DNA of 64,000 nt. Source: Annona cherimola (Eukaryota; Streptophyta; Magnoliopsida; Magnoliales; Annonaceae). A program made the translations under genes and the position numbers. The DNA is taken from the NCBI GenBank assembly GCA_030490835.1, contig CM059971.1:120188564-120252563 (forward strand). Direction: 5' to 3'. Of the stretch, positions 47,001-59,780 are shown one piece after another. How positions within the stretch are numbered: position 1 is the first letter of the stretch; each line of letters opens with the position of its first letter. The notes below the pieces were generated by a model, which was not told the DNA's origin, searched no databases, and was given only the letters and a program-made list of their open reading frames with translations.

Positions 47001-50000
47001 TAGAAAATGCCATGATGTTTAGCAACTCAAAAGTCATCATATACTGATGACATGGTTTTGTTTTCCCAAAATTTGCCATTTTTCTTATGGAGAATTTGAA
47101 CTTAGAAGGGATATCTGATTTTGTCCATATTTATCCTGATCGTATTGATCGCCCATGGATGTTGATTCATCAGGAATTGCTCTTTTGTTCATTAATTTAG
47201 TCCATGGATGTTGACTCATCAGGAATTGCTCTCTTGTCCATTAATTTATTCCATGGATGTTGATTCATCGGGAATTTCTCTTTTGTCCATCAATTTGTAA
47301 ATTGCTCGAGTTAATTGGAATATATGATATTTTAAAAATTTTACACATACATTTTTCCAGGTACACTTGAAGCATTTAGATGGCCATATTGAAGAGGTAC
47401 ATCAGGTCCCAGCATTCCCTCCACCTAGCATTCTTAATTTATCCAACGCAAATTTCTGTTTGATGCAGGTTCCTTATTTCTGCTTGCCAGCAAATCAATT
47501 GGTTGATGTCATTGCACCATCATGCTACAGGCAAGTTGTTCTGTTAATTCAGTTCTCTCTTGAAAGATGATTGCTAGATGTGTGTTATTATAACTGATTC
47601 CTCATCCTTATACTTGATGGGATCTACTAAATCCTCATATTTATGTAGTACAAGTAGTTTATTGTTGCATGTAGAATTGTAGATGCCAAAGCACCCAATG
47701 ATGTTTTGCTGCTTCATATTAAAATCCCATCACAATTTTCTTGTTTATATAATAATGAAGAAAAGCAATGTGGGCCATGCATTGTGGAAACTGGACTGGA
47801 AGTATATAGTGAATTGAATACGTAAAATTTAGTACAAAGCTAGAACAAATGCAGGTTTCAACCAGTTCATGAAAAAAAAAAAGCCAAGCCTGCCAGATTG
47901 TGGTTTCGTTTGTAGTTTGGTCCTTGTTATCATCCTGATATGATTCTTACCCCAACCAAGTGGGACCCTGCAAGGGGTCATTTGCTCATGAATCATCTTT
48001 CCAGGTTGAAGATGCAGCTTACTAAATAGAATTGGTGTTATAGATAGCAAATCAGAAACTTCCATCCAATCATGCCTTGTCTTTTCAGGGATTCCAGTTG
48101 CCTTGCCGGAATTTAGTTTCCTTGTTCTTTTTTGAGGGGCAAAATGCAATGATTCTTTGTCATGTTGGTATTTACTTTTGAACTTTATTTGATTCATCTA
48201 GTTGTGGGAGTGGATAGGACTGATAATGTCCTGTTACTGTAGTCAACTGAAGCCTGTGGATATCTAATCTTCTCAGGGTACCCTTTTCCATACAATGACC
48301 CTTTTCCATACAATGAAGTCTTATTCTTAACATGTTAGTAGATGGAATCCTAAAATGTGATTAGACTTTTTGTGGTATCCTTCATTGGAAATTGGGAAAA
48401 GACTTTTGATGTCCTCCATTTTTTTTAAAAAAATTTCATGTGATCTGGTTCATGTTGAAATGATTAAATTAATATCTCAAGGTCAATGCATTTTCATTAT
48501 TTTATTAGTTATTCTACTGGAACCTATTCTCCTATCCAAAGTCTGATTCAGTTTTTAAATTGCTTACTTGACATTTTGACAGCTGCTTTGACTACACAAA
48601 CGCATTAGCGGTAAGTGCTTTCCTTATCCAATCTAGTTTTATGTTGCATAATAATCATGTAGTCATAAGAACAAGGTTGCTGCTACTTCTACAGTTGATC
48701 CACTTGGTCCATATTATGAAGACTTTGTTCAATAAGTGCGTCCCATTGTGAATGTTGACTGATTCAAGAATTGGGCAGATCTGCTCCACGTGGACGACAC
48801 ATTAACATTGGGTGCTTCCATTTTCTTAACAACACTTCTTTCCAAATGCATTGGTGCACCTGAATATCAAATAATGTTCGTGTTGGTTCAAGATGTTTTA
48901 CACATTTGGATTCTCCTCCCTGTCATTGGGATTATACAAATCAAAAACAAACTATGAGGACAGAGTTGATTCCGTAGAAGGTTTGTGAGTGATATCGAGC
49001 ATAACCGAACTTACCCCAATTAACGGCTACATGGATTGTGTCATCATGATCTTAGGTTCTCCTTAAATCACTTGGCACAGGCTATCATATGCATTTCTCA
49101 TGTTGTAATGTGGACTAAGTCCCTGTATCAAACTTCTAATCTTTCTTTGGCAAGATTCTTTATTTTTAATGGGTAATAGACTTAGAAGAGATGAGGATCT
49201 TGCTTGCATTCTCTCCTGCTGCATGAAAATATAGCCCCTAGAATTATTTACTAAGAAACTAACATGATTTTGAAAATCTTTTTTACTAAGAACCATGTTT
49301 GTGAAAATCTATTCACTGTCTTTCAAGTGAAAAACAGAGATCAATCTGCCAGTTGTGTGGGCCCACTTGACGAACTACCATGATCTTAAAATTTGAAACT
49401 TGTGCGGAACTGCTGGTTTGTGTAGTTTGGACTCCTACTAATATTCTCAGAATAACTGCCCCTATCCATCCAGACATGCTATGCTTGTTGATCCTATTTC
49501 TGGCGAACTTTCAGGACTTGGTGGTAGGGTACATGGGTGTGCCTAAATATGCGGGGGTAAGCATGACAGAGCATCCTCAGTATATTACTGTCCGGTAATT
49601 ATTTTAACAGAACACAAAATATTCTATGCTTTAAATGTTATATCCATGATTGTTATTCTTATGTTGATGCTGAGGTTTTGTTTTAACTGAATGCTCACCT
49701 CTTATCAGCGACTATCAAAAAGAATTTTGAGATATAATTTCCTAACTGCAGAAATGAACGTGGAAGGGAAATGCTTAGTCTTGTGGAGAATCTCTTGGAG
49801 ATCACCCCTACAGTGAGCAGTGTATGTTCTTCTTTTATTTAAGTCGTAATCAAACCATTATTTTCTGCGGATGGAGGGCTCTAGGTGATTTTTTTTTTCT
49901 GGGCTTGCCTTTGCCCTCCTAAACTAACAGCTTGAGTCCTACACTATGATATTGTCTGCTTTAGTTGTCCATACAGCTGCTTGGTTTTAAAACGTGTCAT

Positions 50001-51347
50001 GCCACGTTTGTTTGTTTCATCCTCTATACCAAGCCCTCACTTTTATGCACTTCTTTGGGCATTATAGACCCATCAGTTTCTGCCTAGTTCATCCACAAGC
50101 TACATTTATTAGAAGGGTCGCTCTGACACCGATTGTGAAGCTCGGTTCTATAGTGTGATATTGTCTGCTTTGGCTACTTACAGTCTTATACAGCTACATG
50201 GTTTTTAACACGCATTGCACTATGTTTATCTCGTCCTGTACATTTAAACTCCCAGGAACACTCCTTTTCGATGTGGGATCGGTTCCTCCTCTATACCAGG
50301 CTCCCCACCTTTATTTGCTCCTCAGGGCATCACATTTTTAGGCATTTGTTAGTGTTATATCTGCATCTGCTGCAATGCATTATCTGTAAATGATCCTTTA
50401 AACAGAGATCTAAAGTTAACATGCAATTTGGACATTTCCTTCAGGGCAATCGACGTCCATATGTGGTGGAGACAGTTAAAGCTGATGATAAAGCCAAATC
50501 AGGTGAGTTGAGCATTGCAAAAGTTCTTGACCGACTCTTATTTTTTTGAGTAAACAGTACGAAGTAATCTTCCAGGTGGCACAAGAATAAATACTAGTAT
50601 ATGATAACACATTGTGGGATGCAGTCAGTGTGAGGATATGAATCTAACCAAAGTTAATTTGTACAAGGGCTGTGGATAACCTCTTTGGTCCATCTATATG
50701 TTGTGCCTAAGCATTCTTGAAAGATTCTACAAAAAATTGCGAATGGAGAAATCTAAAACGACATTTGTGGTCCATCTGAGAAATAGAAGGCGAAGAAATG
50801 TAACCTTGATGAGTGTGCACATGGTAGAGGTGTAGAGCTGTTGGGTTAGTGGCCTTAGCAGATCCTGAACAATGGATCAAAAAAGTCTGAAAGTAGCATT
50901 CAGCACTTGAGCTAATCACAAATGCACTTCTTTCAGGGAGTGGACCCGAACAACCAGCTCCCAAGTTTGTTGGCGACTTGATAGCCTTTCTTCTGAACTT
51001 GGTAGGTGTACTATACCCACTTCATCGAACGGTAGTTGATATAAGAACTAGTAGCATTTCTTGATTATGGGCTAATTTTTTGTTCATTTCAGATTGGTCC
51101 AAAAGGACTAGAATTTGCCCGCTATTCTTTGGATTACCACACGATACGGAACTATTTACATGTACAGCGTTGCTGGGGAAAACAAAGGTATGTTACAGAC
51201 TCAAGGGATGCTTGCAAAATTGGTGGCCACTAAAACTGTTCTTTTTATGAAAACAGAGCAGATCAGCACACACCAACATACGCTAAAAAGATCGTTGACA
51301 TGTACAATGGGAAGGGGGAGGTGAATCAGATGCTATCAACGAAGTGA
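44098..51347 (+). CDS. HCAR: 7-hydroxymethyl chlorophyll a reductase, chloroplastic (19 exons)
   Basis: Last step of chlorophyll b-to-a conversion: ferredoxin-dependent reduction of 7-hydroxymethyl chlorophyll a to chlorophyll a. FrhB-family FAD/iron-sulfur enzyme. Coding exons: 44098-44179, 44305-44404, 44477-44561, 44646-44757, 44861-44945, 45025-45066, 45171-45249, 46130-46181, 46278-46340, 46865-46962, 47361-47396, 47469-47530, 48583-48610, 49515-49594, 49752-49821, 50445-50502, 50937-51001, 51093-51187, 51257-51347. They join in phase to 460 residues (Arabidopsis 462). Visible marks are a Ser/Ala-rich transit peptide (about 1-28), the cysteine motif CSQCGLC (60-66), CGVGCQVQALRS, LGTNCVDNGTR, PSCYSCFDYTNALADLVVGY and the conserved tail YAKKIVDMYN. 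Exon 2 may start 3 bases later. Intron 12 has a GC donor (CAG|GCAAGT). No damage was seen. Convergent with the MUR3-like gene. Confidence 0.97.
47153..47299 (+). repeat. Three-copy 49 bp tandem repeat in HCAR intron 10
   Basis: Units begin CCATGGATGTTGA at 47153, 47202 and 47251, with a few substitutions between copies. Non-coding. Confidence 0.85.
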
Positions 51348-53093
51348 TGATCTATGGCAGATGACTAGAGCAAATCCACTGCTGCTGTTCACTGTCAATA
51401 ACATATTTTGGTGGCAGTCTAGGTTGGAAGCATCTTTGGTGAATTCCAATTCTTATGTCTACAACATTTTTGCCTTAGAACTTTTGTACGTGCGACTGCA
51501 AGGGAATATCTGTTGGTGTATGTTTCACATACCAGATTATATTGTGAAATGTGAGAGATGCAAGGCTGTATAATACGACAAGGATTTTTTTGTTAATTAT
51601 AAAGGAGTTAGGCTGATTGTGCAATAAAAAGTTTTTGGGTTGGTATTCCATTGATAGTGGAAGGTGGGCAAGGGAGATTTGACGAGGTGAGAGCTCATAT
51701 GCGTTTCTCGATAGAAAGCCACAAGCGGAGCTGATCGGAAATGCGGGGGGTCAATAAACGAAATTCATAAAAGATGAGCCCGAGAGAAACCGACAGGCAA
51801 ATGGTACTAAAAGTGCCAATGCCAGTTTGAGCCTTGAGGCAATTTCATTCGATGCTGGGCTGCGACCCGAACGGCCAAGTTGTCTAACCGACATGCACCC
51901 TGCGGGAACCAACTCAACTAAAGGCGTTTAACTGACATGCGCCCTGCACGTGCCAGGGGAACTTCGATATCTTTATCTCGTTTTGCATTTTGCATGACAG
52001 TGGGGGCTTTACTCTGATTAGGCATTCCCGAAGAATACATCTCCAATCCACGAAGCTTTTTTCCAAACGCGGCTTTTGTGGCTATCTGCGGAATCGGGTT
52101 CTATCGAAGTAACAACTGTAGCATCATAAGTGGGAGTGGAACATCGCATCCTTTCAGACAACCGCATGGGATAAATACTGGCTGATTAAAACTTCTCAGC
52201 GGCACCAAATATTCGGAGGTGAAAAGCCAAAAACAAACAACAAGGAAACAAACTAGTCGAGTTCCACGAGTTGCGTGGTGAAGGCACCCCCCCTACAGGT
52301 TACAAATTCAGGAAAGAGGCAATGCATCATGCCAGATTTTAAACACCCGCAGTGACGTGAAACCAAAACCAGCAGACAGCTCGCCAGACAAATCTATGAA
52401 AACAAGAAATCAAGAACACGGATCTCGTTCTCCCGATGAAAGATGTATCTCCACTTACGCAAATACTTGAAAATGCAAAGCCTCCATTTCCGGAAGAGAT
52501 TCGTTTAAATAATGTTCGCCCATTCTTCTCTATCTTAATTTTTGAAAAATATCAAGTAAACCATGGATGCTCCACATCCCGGATGGCTACTTCCAGCACT
52601 ACCGTCAAGAAGATGAGATCCCAACGTGCAATCACCTCGGGAACCGTTCAGACCATGAAAAGCAGAGGAGAAACATGAAGATCAAAATTCAAAATGCAGT
52701 CACCAAAAAAGCATTCTTATTTATGGAGACTAATGCTTTCCTGCTAATCTGCTTTCAAAATACTGAGTTGGCAAGGGAAAAGAAACAACGCACTTTTTTC
52801 TATTGCCACAAAACTTACAAAGAATTATTAACGCAAAAGTATACTAAGAGGGAAAATTTTCTAATCCAAAGAACTTATGTAAGAAAAGCCTATCTTCTTC
52901 TACTTCGGGTTTACACAATGTAGCAGAATGGGCTTCAGAATCTTGAAGATGGTTTCTCCCAATGCCTCGACTCCATACAGATCTTGTAGCTTCTTGATTT
53001 GGCAATATACAAAGAACGGGTACTCAGTAAAGCATAATACTAGCCCTTCTCGTTTGAAGGCATTTTTAAGATAATAGCTGGAGTCTGTATCGA
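51348..53093. other. Convergent intergenic region (3' ends of HCAR and the MUR3-like gene)
   Basis: This holds the 3' untranslated regions of both flanking genes. An AATAAA signal at 51623 may serve HCAR. 51850-51960 contains two related phrases around ACATGC(A/G)CCCTGC. Open frames at 52436-52923 have no recognisable protein and lie in the expected 3' untranslated region of the minus-strand gene. Confidence 0.5.
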
Positions 53094-54767
53094 TCACTGC
53101 GACTGACCTCTTTGCTCGTTCTGCCAAGATTTTTTGGCAGCTTCTGCGGATGAACTAACAGTATCCTCATTATTCCCGTCCTTGGGCTTTGAAAAGAAGG
53201 GATCCCATTCATGTGGTCCCACTGTGCGTTGCCCTTCATCTAATAAAGCATACTTCCAACTGTTCTCTTCAACAAAATTGGCATCTTCACGGCCTTGAAC
53301 AATGTCCTTCCTTAAATTGGTGACTTTGTCAATCACTGCCTGCACAGCCACATCAAATGCATCACTAAGAGTCTCTAATTTTGATCTAGGATCTGCGTAC
53401 ACCAGCCTTGGAATGAGACCTATCACCACCTCTCTCATGGTCTTTACTTCTTCAGGAGAAATTCGGCTCAGCCTTTCCTCTATGCTGAGGTTTCTCTTGC
53501 GAATGTCATCCTCTGGGATAAACACCGAGTATGTGGAGTAATTCTTCGGAAGATGCCATGTGTACTGAGTATATGCTGAGCCAGGATGGAAGAAGACAGG
53601 AATACAGCCAGCTAGAATTGAATCAAAAGCAGATCTCCTTGTGTAGGAATCACCTTGAGGTTGCAGGCAAAACAATGAGCTCTGGAACATCTGCATGATA
53701 CTGCTTGGAGCATGGCACTTGCTCTCCCCAAAATCACATTCCAACAACTTGCAAACTTTCGACTTCTTGCACTGATCAATGATTTGACCTCTGATGGATT
53801 TGGGGTTGTCGGGACGTGGGGCTCCAGCAAAAGAGAAAAGATATGGCCTCTCCAACTTCCTCATCCGGTCTTGCCAGATGAAAACATCAGAGTCCTTTGC
53901 TGGGTGGAAGTAGGTGGGGTAAGGGATACCAAAATCATTTCCATTCCATGGGCTAGACTCAACGACCAGCATCGACATGTTCCTTGCAGCGGGAAGAAAC
54001 AAAAGCTTGCTGCCCCAATCTGAATCACTGTCAGTCAACCTCCTGAAATCCCATGTAATCCTTCCCGCCACAAGGAAATGATCTTTCCCACCCATAACCT
54101 TCCATTCAGGTCTCTTAACCAGCCAATCCACCAAAGCAAGAGAAGCAGCATCCCTGACTGATGTATTATAACCCCCCCAGAGATAGCGTGCAATGTCGAA
54201 TCCGGCATAGAAGGGAACAAAAATAGCGGCAGCTATGGACGAATCATGGGTCAAGCACTCATACTGCTTCATTCGGTTGCTGAAGATGACATCGACGGCA
54301 AATTGATTTGTAGCATACCATCCAGTATCTGAGAAAACCCCATCGACATTCTCAAGCGGCGGGCCGAGTCCTGCATTGCTGGTGAACTTACACATGTTGG
54401 TCCAGAGGCTGAGGCTCTTGCATTCCCGGAGCATCTCCTCATTGAACTTGGGGGGAAGATCATGGACATAGATGTACCTCCCGCCACATGGATCGCTCTT
54501 GTTCTGGACAGTCCTCAATGCCCTCATAAAGGGGTAGGTTTTCACCACTGTAGGAGGAACGAGGGTTCGGGCTTCGACGCGGAAAGCAGCGGCCTTGTCC
54601 GGAACAGGATAAGAGCCGCGACCAAGCACGGTGAAATGGAAGTAAAACAGCAAGAACCAGAAAAAGACTGCCAGCGATGTCAAGAGGCAGCAGCGGGAAG
54701 GGGCATTTTTTCCGGCCGCCTTCTCCATCTGCTCGGTCGGAAAGGAGGCCGGTAGGCGGCGTCTCAT
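53094..54767 (-). CDS. MUR3: MUR3/KATAMARI1-type xyloglucan galactosyltransferase (GT47), intronless
   Basis: A Golgi type II membrane enzyme that adds beta-galactose to a specific xylose of the xyloglucan side chains, needed for wall strength and normal endomembrane organisation. The protein has 557 residues (619 in Arabidopsis). It has a short basic cytosolic tail with EKAAGKN, one signal anchor at about 26-49, a shortened proline-rich stem at 50-80, then the GT47 exostosin domain from [14 protein letters not shown] (92-105) through [39 protein letters not shown] and [20 protein letters not shown]. The C-terminus retains [11 protein letters not shown] and DPFFSKPK. The match to MUR3, as remembered, is strong along the whole length except the stem, where about 60 residues are missing. 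I used the first ATG because it starts the MRRR..PTE.MEK block shared with MUR3. A GA-rich leader lies upstream. No break was seen. Confidence 0.95.
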   Translation of the reverse strand: MRRRLPASFPTEQMEKAAGKNAPSRCCLLTSLAVFFWFLLFYFHFTVLGRGSYPVPDKAAAFRVEARTLVPPTVVKTYPFMRALRTVQNKSDPCGGRYIYVHDLPPKFNEEMLRECKSLSLWTNMCKFTSNAGLGPPLENVDGVFSDTGWYATNQFAVDVIFSNRMKQYECLTHDSSIAAAIFVPFYAGFDIARYLWGGYNTSVRDAASLALVDWLVKRPEWKVMGGKDHFLVAGRITWDFRRLTDSDSDWGSKLLFLPAARNMSMLVVESSPWNGNDFGIPYPTYFHPAKDSDVFIWQDRMRKLERPYLFSFAGAPRPDNPKSIRGQIIDQCKKSKVCKLLECDFGESKCHAPSSIMQMFQSSLFCLQPQGDSYTRRSAFDSILAGCIPVFFHPGSAYTQYTWHLPKNYSTYSVFIPEDDIRKRNLSIEERLSRISPEEVKTMREVVIGLIPRLVYADPRSKLETLSDAFDVAVQAVIDKVTNLRKDIVQGREDANFVEENSWKYALLDEGQRTVGPHEWDPFFSKPKDGNNEDTVSSSAEAAKKSWQNEQRGQSQ

Positions 54768-55118
54768 GAGATTCTCACGCAGCCCGGGGGCAGCTGATCC
54801 GCGTCCGGCCGCGCCTCATCAAGAGGACAACCGCCGCTGGGTGCTAAAACCGCAACGATCCCGGAATTCAAGACTTCGAAATCACACCTCGGTCAGAAAT
54901 TTCAACATAGAATTCTCAAATCCGCAATGGATTAAACAGAAACACACATCCAACACTTCACAAAAGATCCAAAATCAAATAATAAGACAACTAATGAAAA
55001 CCCTAACCCTGCATCCACTAAAATCGGCGGATTCCTTCCATGGAAATGGCTAGAAAAAGGGATTGGATCTGGAGCTAATCAGTACTGCGACGAAGAAGAT
55101 AGAATGGGAGAGCGAAGC

Positions 55119-55160
<42 letters not shown>
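55119..55160 (-). repeat. GA/CT microsatellite in the 5' region of the MUR3-like gene
   Basis: About 20 GA units on the plus strand, CT in the transcript sense, sit about 350 bases above the start codon; a second (GA)n is at 55246-55262. They are probably in the leader or core promoter. Confidence 0.75.
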
Positions 55161-55162
<2 letters not shown>

Positions 55163-55534
55163 TGGTGATGATTGGAGAGACTGGAGTTAAAATGAGGAAG
55201 AAAGCTGGAATTCGTCCAGCGTCAGTCTGGCTAGAGCGTATTTAAGAGAGAGAGAGAGAGAGCATTTTAGCATCGTGCACCGGTGCGCATTTTAGCATCG
55301 TGCACCGGTAATCGTCGGCAGGGTGGGGCTGTCCTTTTTTGACACGTACGCGCAGCTGCCTCGAGGCCCTCGACGGTTGAATCGAACGGACTCTGGCGAA
55401 TACAAACGTTTCGGCACGTTACCCCGTTGGGACCATTTCGCATGCTCTATCAGCTCACACGCGTCAGATGCAACTCGGGATTACCGAACTCGCAGTATTT
55501 TGCCAAATAGATGAATCCTAAAATTGAAAATAAC

Positions 55535-55839
55535 GTCACCTGCGGCTAGCGCAGGTGGCAGGGGCGTTGGTTCTCTTAGAGCAGGGCGTGGGTTCGAATT
55601 CCATATGGGAATTTCGACCCAGGAAAAATGGTGTGGGAGCTGTGGTCTTCCTTTGAGGTAGAGTGGGAGCTGTTGTCTCCCTTGGGCTGGGTGGAAGCTG
55701 TTCTTCCTAATTCTTTAATGGAACTGTGTCTCCAAATTTCTTTGGAGGAGTTATGTATCTCCTTGTTTGTAAGAATGTCTCAGAACTACAATGTAATATG
55801 TGTTGAGATGTATGTAAATATAAACTATCAAAAAAAAAT
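55535..55839 (+). mobile_element. tRNA-derived SINE, complete, about 305 bp
   Basis: It begins with a tRNA-like head holding an A box (TAGCGCAGGTGG, 55547-55558) and a B box (GGTTCGAATTCC, 55591-55602). A unique body and an A-rich tail (55831-55838) follow. It is flanked by an exact 11 bp duplication TTGAAAATAAC (55524-55534 and 55840-55850). It would be transcribed by RNA polymerase III and mobilised by a LINE in trans. The small frame inside is not a gene. It sits upstream of the MUR3-like promoter. Confidence 0.88.
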
Positions 55840-56062
55840 TTGAAAATAACATTACTAGCTAGCTCAGTTTGGGACGAGACCGGATTAATCATCATTTAAA
55901 ATCCGATTTTCTACCATCAAAAGCAATGGAGATTTACTTTGGAAAATAGCCGTCAGTAGTAAGCGAAGAAAGTAACCACTCTTTTCATGTGATTTGTACT
56001 AAGTTCAAATCATGACCGCTCGCTCAGGCGTAAGATTTGAATAACATGAATATATATATATG

Positions 56063-56301
56063 GGGTGTTTGATAATGCAAAAAAAATTATTAAATTAAAA
56101 CTTTTCATTCTCCGTAACTGTATTATTTTTAAATTATTTCATAACTTATTTATATATAACTATCATATTTTTCAATTATTTATATATATTTACTTATATA
56201 TCTAACTTATATATCTTAACTTTATTTCTTTTACTCATTACTATTATGCATATCATGTTACATCATTTTCAACCATGTTATTAAAAATTTTATGACTTGT
56301 C
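56063..56301. mobile_element. Tourist-like MITE
   Basis: The left end is GGGTGTTTGATAATGC and the right end TTGTCAAACACACAC is its approximate inverse, with the family's AAAACTTTTCATTCTC text inside. Exact ends and target duplication were not resolved. Confidence 0.6.
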
Positions 56302-58345
56302 AAACACACACTTATAATTTTTATACGGTGCTGCTGCTACATTAACAATCTGTAATTGTTTCTTTCAAAATAGAAAATTAGACGAGCGTGAGCTGTAGCC
56401 TGCGGCAGTGGTTGGTTGGACAGGTTCAACCAATCAATGGTCAAAACAAGGCAATCCTGCAAAGGGTGGTTCTTCGTTGCAAGCCGCTGCTGAGTGCTGA
56501 CCACAGAACAAACGTGGGTCCTCCTAAGAGCCATTAATTACGCCGGAGCAGCGCGCAGGAATCTTCCATAATGCTCTAAATCCCTTTGGAATGCGCGTTT
56601 CGTCTTCGGGCTTCGGAGATTACGCGCGCTTCCAGACGGTGGAAAACGCAAATAACGTGCCCGTTACTCTTACGGACAGATCGTAACGGAACAAGATGCA
56701 CTCAACATTAATTTTCATCTCATGGATGCTCTCAATTGGACTATTTATGCTAATATTTAAGGGTTCATTTATACGGTTGTCTGAAAATTGCGCAAGTTGT
56801 GAACCATCAAAGTTTTAATTTTTTTAAAAGCATAAGTTCCACCTAAATTACATCTCATGCAAAATTTAATAATTCTTAAATTTATAATCTTTTATTTTTA
56901 AAAATAAAAAAACAAAAATTACTAAATTCCATAGGGTGTGCGATTTACATGGGGTCCATATTTCTAACAAAATACCACCCCCAAATCAAAATTCTCGATG
57001 CATCCTATCGAATGCGGATTAAAATTCACTGTTGCAGCAACACTGCCCCACCTCAGAGTATGCCCCGTACGCATATTCTTCCCACCCCTAACCACTCTTT
57101 GTATTTTGTTCCCAACCCCTCGTCGAGGCATCAACCGGTGCACACACTGTTGTCTTGGAACACTGTTTGCACTGTTTTAATGGGCATCCCATTCTATTAT
57201 CATTAGCTTGCACTGTTTCATTAGAAATGGATTCTTGTTCGTCACAACCTCAGCCGTTCATTTTAGAAGCCTTCGGGCGATATTGAGGCAGGAAGATATC
57301 ATGGGCATGGATTGGATGGGAAAAATTGCAGTAATCAGGTGGTTAAAATGCTGTCGTCGCGCAATCCTTTTTTCCTTTATGCAACTAGTGGGTCCCAGTG
57401 ACTCAGTGTAAAGCTTTTGTACAGCGCCATGAACAGAACATTCATAAGCTGCAAGCACACATCCAAAGCCTTCCTCATATCATATTAATACCATCATACA
57501 GTGGAATATAAAAGGAGCCCACGTCAAAACCAGAGGCGAAATTTCCATTTCCTGTTTCCGGATTGACGAGTCGTGAATTGACCCACGTAATAAAGCTGAA
57601 ATGGTTTTCATCCTAAAAAAAAAAAAAAAAAAGTTGAAGTATTGCTACGACCGCAGATTACTTGCAGCAGTTTTGGACCAGTGATTAGGTGGCTCACGTA
57701 CATAAACTGAGCAGACATACATACAGAGGTTCTCTTATTATTATTATTATTATTATTTTTTGACACTCAGACATACATACGGATTCGAAAAATATTACAG
57801 AAGACGGAGAAATATGGTTCACGCGAGTAACTCGACGCCAGATCTACCGTGGCTGGCACACTGGGTACGTTGAACCAGGAGCCGGCTGCGGGGGGAATGG
57901 AACTGACGGTGGGAAACCTCCAAAAATATATATGTAATTTTTTAGTTTTTTTTTCCAAAAATATAATCAGTTATTAATTATTAATTTTCAAATATAAATT
58001 GAACCATTCATGATAAAAATCATAAAAAGCTAATAAATTCGAATCGAAGAATTCAACAGTATATACAATTTTGGTTAAAAGTATTAGGTATAACATACAT
58101 AATATACTTTATGTAATCTGAGATGTTATACACATACTACTTGTTACGATCTTTTTTCGTAAGAGTATCGTTTTTTTTATAATTTTTGCTAATTTAAAAT
58201 TATTTTGATATTTAATTTATGACTTTCCCGGTGCAAAACTAATTGGGTATGCTCAGAAAGAAATTTAAATGAGACAAAAGAAAATTAGGATGAAAATATA
58301 ATAATGTGCCTTGAGAATGGAAAATATATATATATATATATATAT
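56302..58345. other. Intergenic DNA, no recognised gene
   Basis: 56500-56720 and 57000-57560 have near-genic base composition, but no frame shows a recognisable product. A TTA-type microsatellite lies near 57737-57760 and a TA run at 58325-58345, where the LTR retroelement inserted. Confidence 0.5.
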
Positions 58346-59562
58346 TGTAGCACCCGCCGTGAGCACTACGGTGGGCTCGGAATGGTTTCCCGGGCCTTGA
58401 AAATGTGGATCGTGTTGAAAAGCAACGTGGACTTAGATTTCCTGCATTCACATGGGGTAAAACGCATTAGGCTTCATATCTTTTAGGAAAGTTGGCGTGT
58501 GAGTATTTTCTCGTGATTTCGGCAGCATAACGGCTAAGACGGGGCTTTCCGTACACGGGTCAAGTCACAAATCCGGCAGCATAACGGCAGCGTATTATGC
58601 TGGGATCCGTGGACCCGCGTGCACCCACCTTGCCGGGGCGTTAACTCAAACACGCATACACAAAAATAAAGAAAAACGGAGTCGCCACTGATCTTTAAAG
58701 GGAGATCAGACCCTGTTTAAAGAAATAAGGCACTAATAATACAGAGATCGGGTTCCGGCCTACGGATTGAAGCAAATATGGAGAAATCTGCCAACCCGAG
58801 GCGGTTTACACGGCGTGAAAGGGGGTAAAATGAAAGATTTGAGAGAATGGGAGAGATGGAAAGGGGAAAATGGGGAAGAGAGACGTGGAGCGTGTAGACT
58901 GGGAAAACCGGGATGCCGGGGCGTTGCTGCAGACTCTCGTCCTCCCCTTGGGATGTCTCTCTTCAAGTCCCCCCAAATGAGAGGGGGTGTTCTCCTTTTA
59001 TAGATGTAGGAGTGGGCTTTGGGCTCTCTTGAGGTCATGGACTTAGTCCATGGACTTGGGCTTGAGTGGGATCATGGACTTGATCCATGGGCTTGGTCTT
59101 GAGTTTGGGTAATGGGCTTTGGGCTTGAGTTGAGAGCATGGGTTTGAGCTTGGTTGAGAGCATGGGTTTGAGCTTGGTTGAGAGGTGTTGGACTTGGTCC
59201 ATGAGCTTGAGCTTGGCGGGCTCCTTCCATAATGGGCTGGAACTTGGTGGGCTAGAGCTTGGCTAAGCCCGTCGTTTTGGGTGGGCCGTTGTAGAGGCCC
59301 AAAGTTGTAAAGAAGCCTACTTCTGAGGCTTGGTGGGCTGCATTGTGGAGCCCGTTGAGGTGGCCTGTAGGAGCTTCGCTCGTGTGGGCCGGATCTGGTT
59401 TGTTGAAAAGCCTGCTTCGAGGCTTGGTGGAGCTTCGCTCCGTGGGCTGTGTTTGGAAGGGCCTGCTTAGCTTGCTTGAACCTCCTTTTGCCTTGAGTTT
59501 GTTTGAGTTTGAGACTTTTTTCCATTTTACCCATTTTTGGGCCCAAAGGTGGGGTGTCAACA
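58346..59562 (-). repeat. 3' LTR of the retroelement, complete, 1217 bp
   Basis: In the element's sense it begins TGTTGACACCCC and ends GGGTGCTACA, the canonical TG...CA. It contains a short two-copy repeat (core GAGAGCATGGGTTTGAGC near 59140-59175). Confidence 0.9.
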
Positions 59563-59577
59563 GTTGCCCCCCTTTGC
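59563..59577 (-). other. Polypurine tract
   Basis: The minus strand reads GCAAAGGGGGGCAAC directly before the 3' LTR, the primer for plus-strand DNA synthesis in LTR retroelements. Confidence 0.75.
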
Positions 59578-59639
59578 TAGAGGCGTCTTGACGGTGAATG
59601 GCAAAGTACTTGACATCCCCTTTGGCATTGACCTGAACA

Positions 59640-59780
59640 CTTTCTTTTCTCGCTCTTTTTCTTTCTCTTTTTCTTTCGTTCTTTCTCTCTCTTTCTCTTT
59701 TTTTTTTTTTTGTTTTTTTGTTTTTTTTGTTTTTGTTTTTTTGTTTTTGTTTTTTTGTTTTTGTTTTTTTTTTTTTGATC
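59640..59780. repeat. Low-complexity CT- and T/G-rich tract in the retroelement
   Basis: CTTT repeats pass into runs of T broken by single G bases. They make spurious lysine-rich and phenylalanine-rich reading frames on the two strands. Confidence 0.85.

Noticed and set aside
52436..52923. Short genes between HCAR and the MUR3-like gene
   Set aside because: The frames overlap the expected 3' untranslated region and resemble no known protein.
55535..55610. Possible tRNA gene (A and B boxes present)
   Set aside because: It cannot be folded by eye into a full cloverleaf, and an A-rich tail plus 11 bp target duplication show a SINE.
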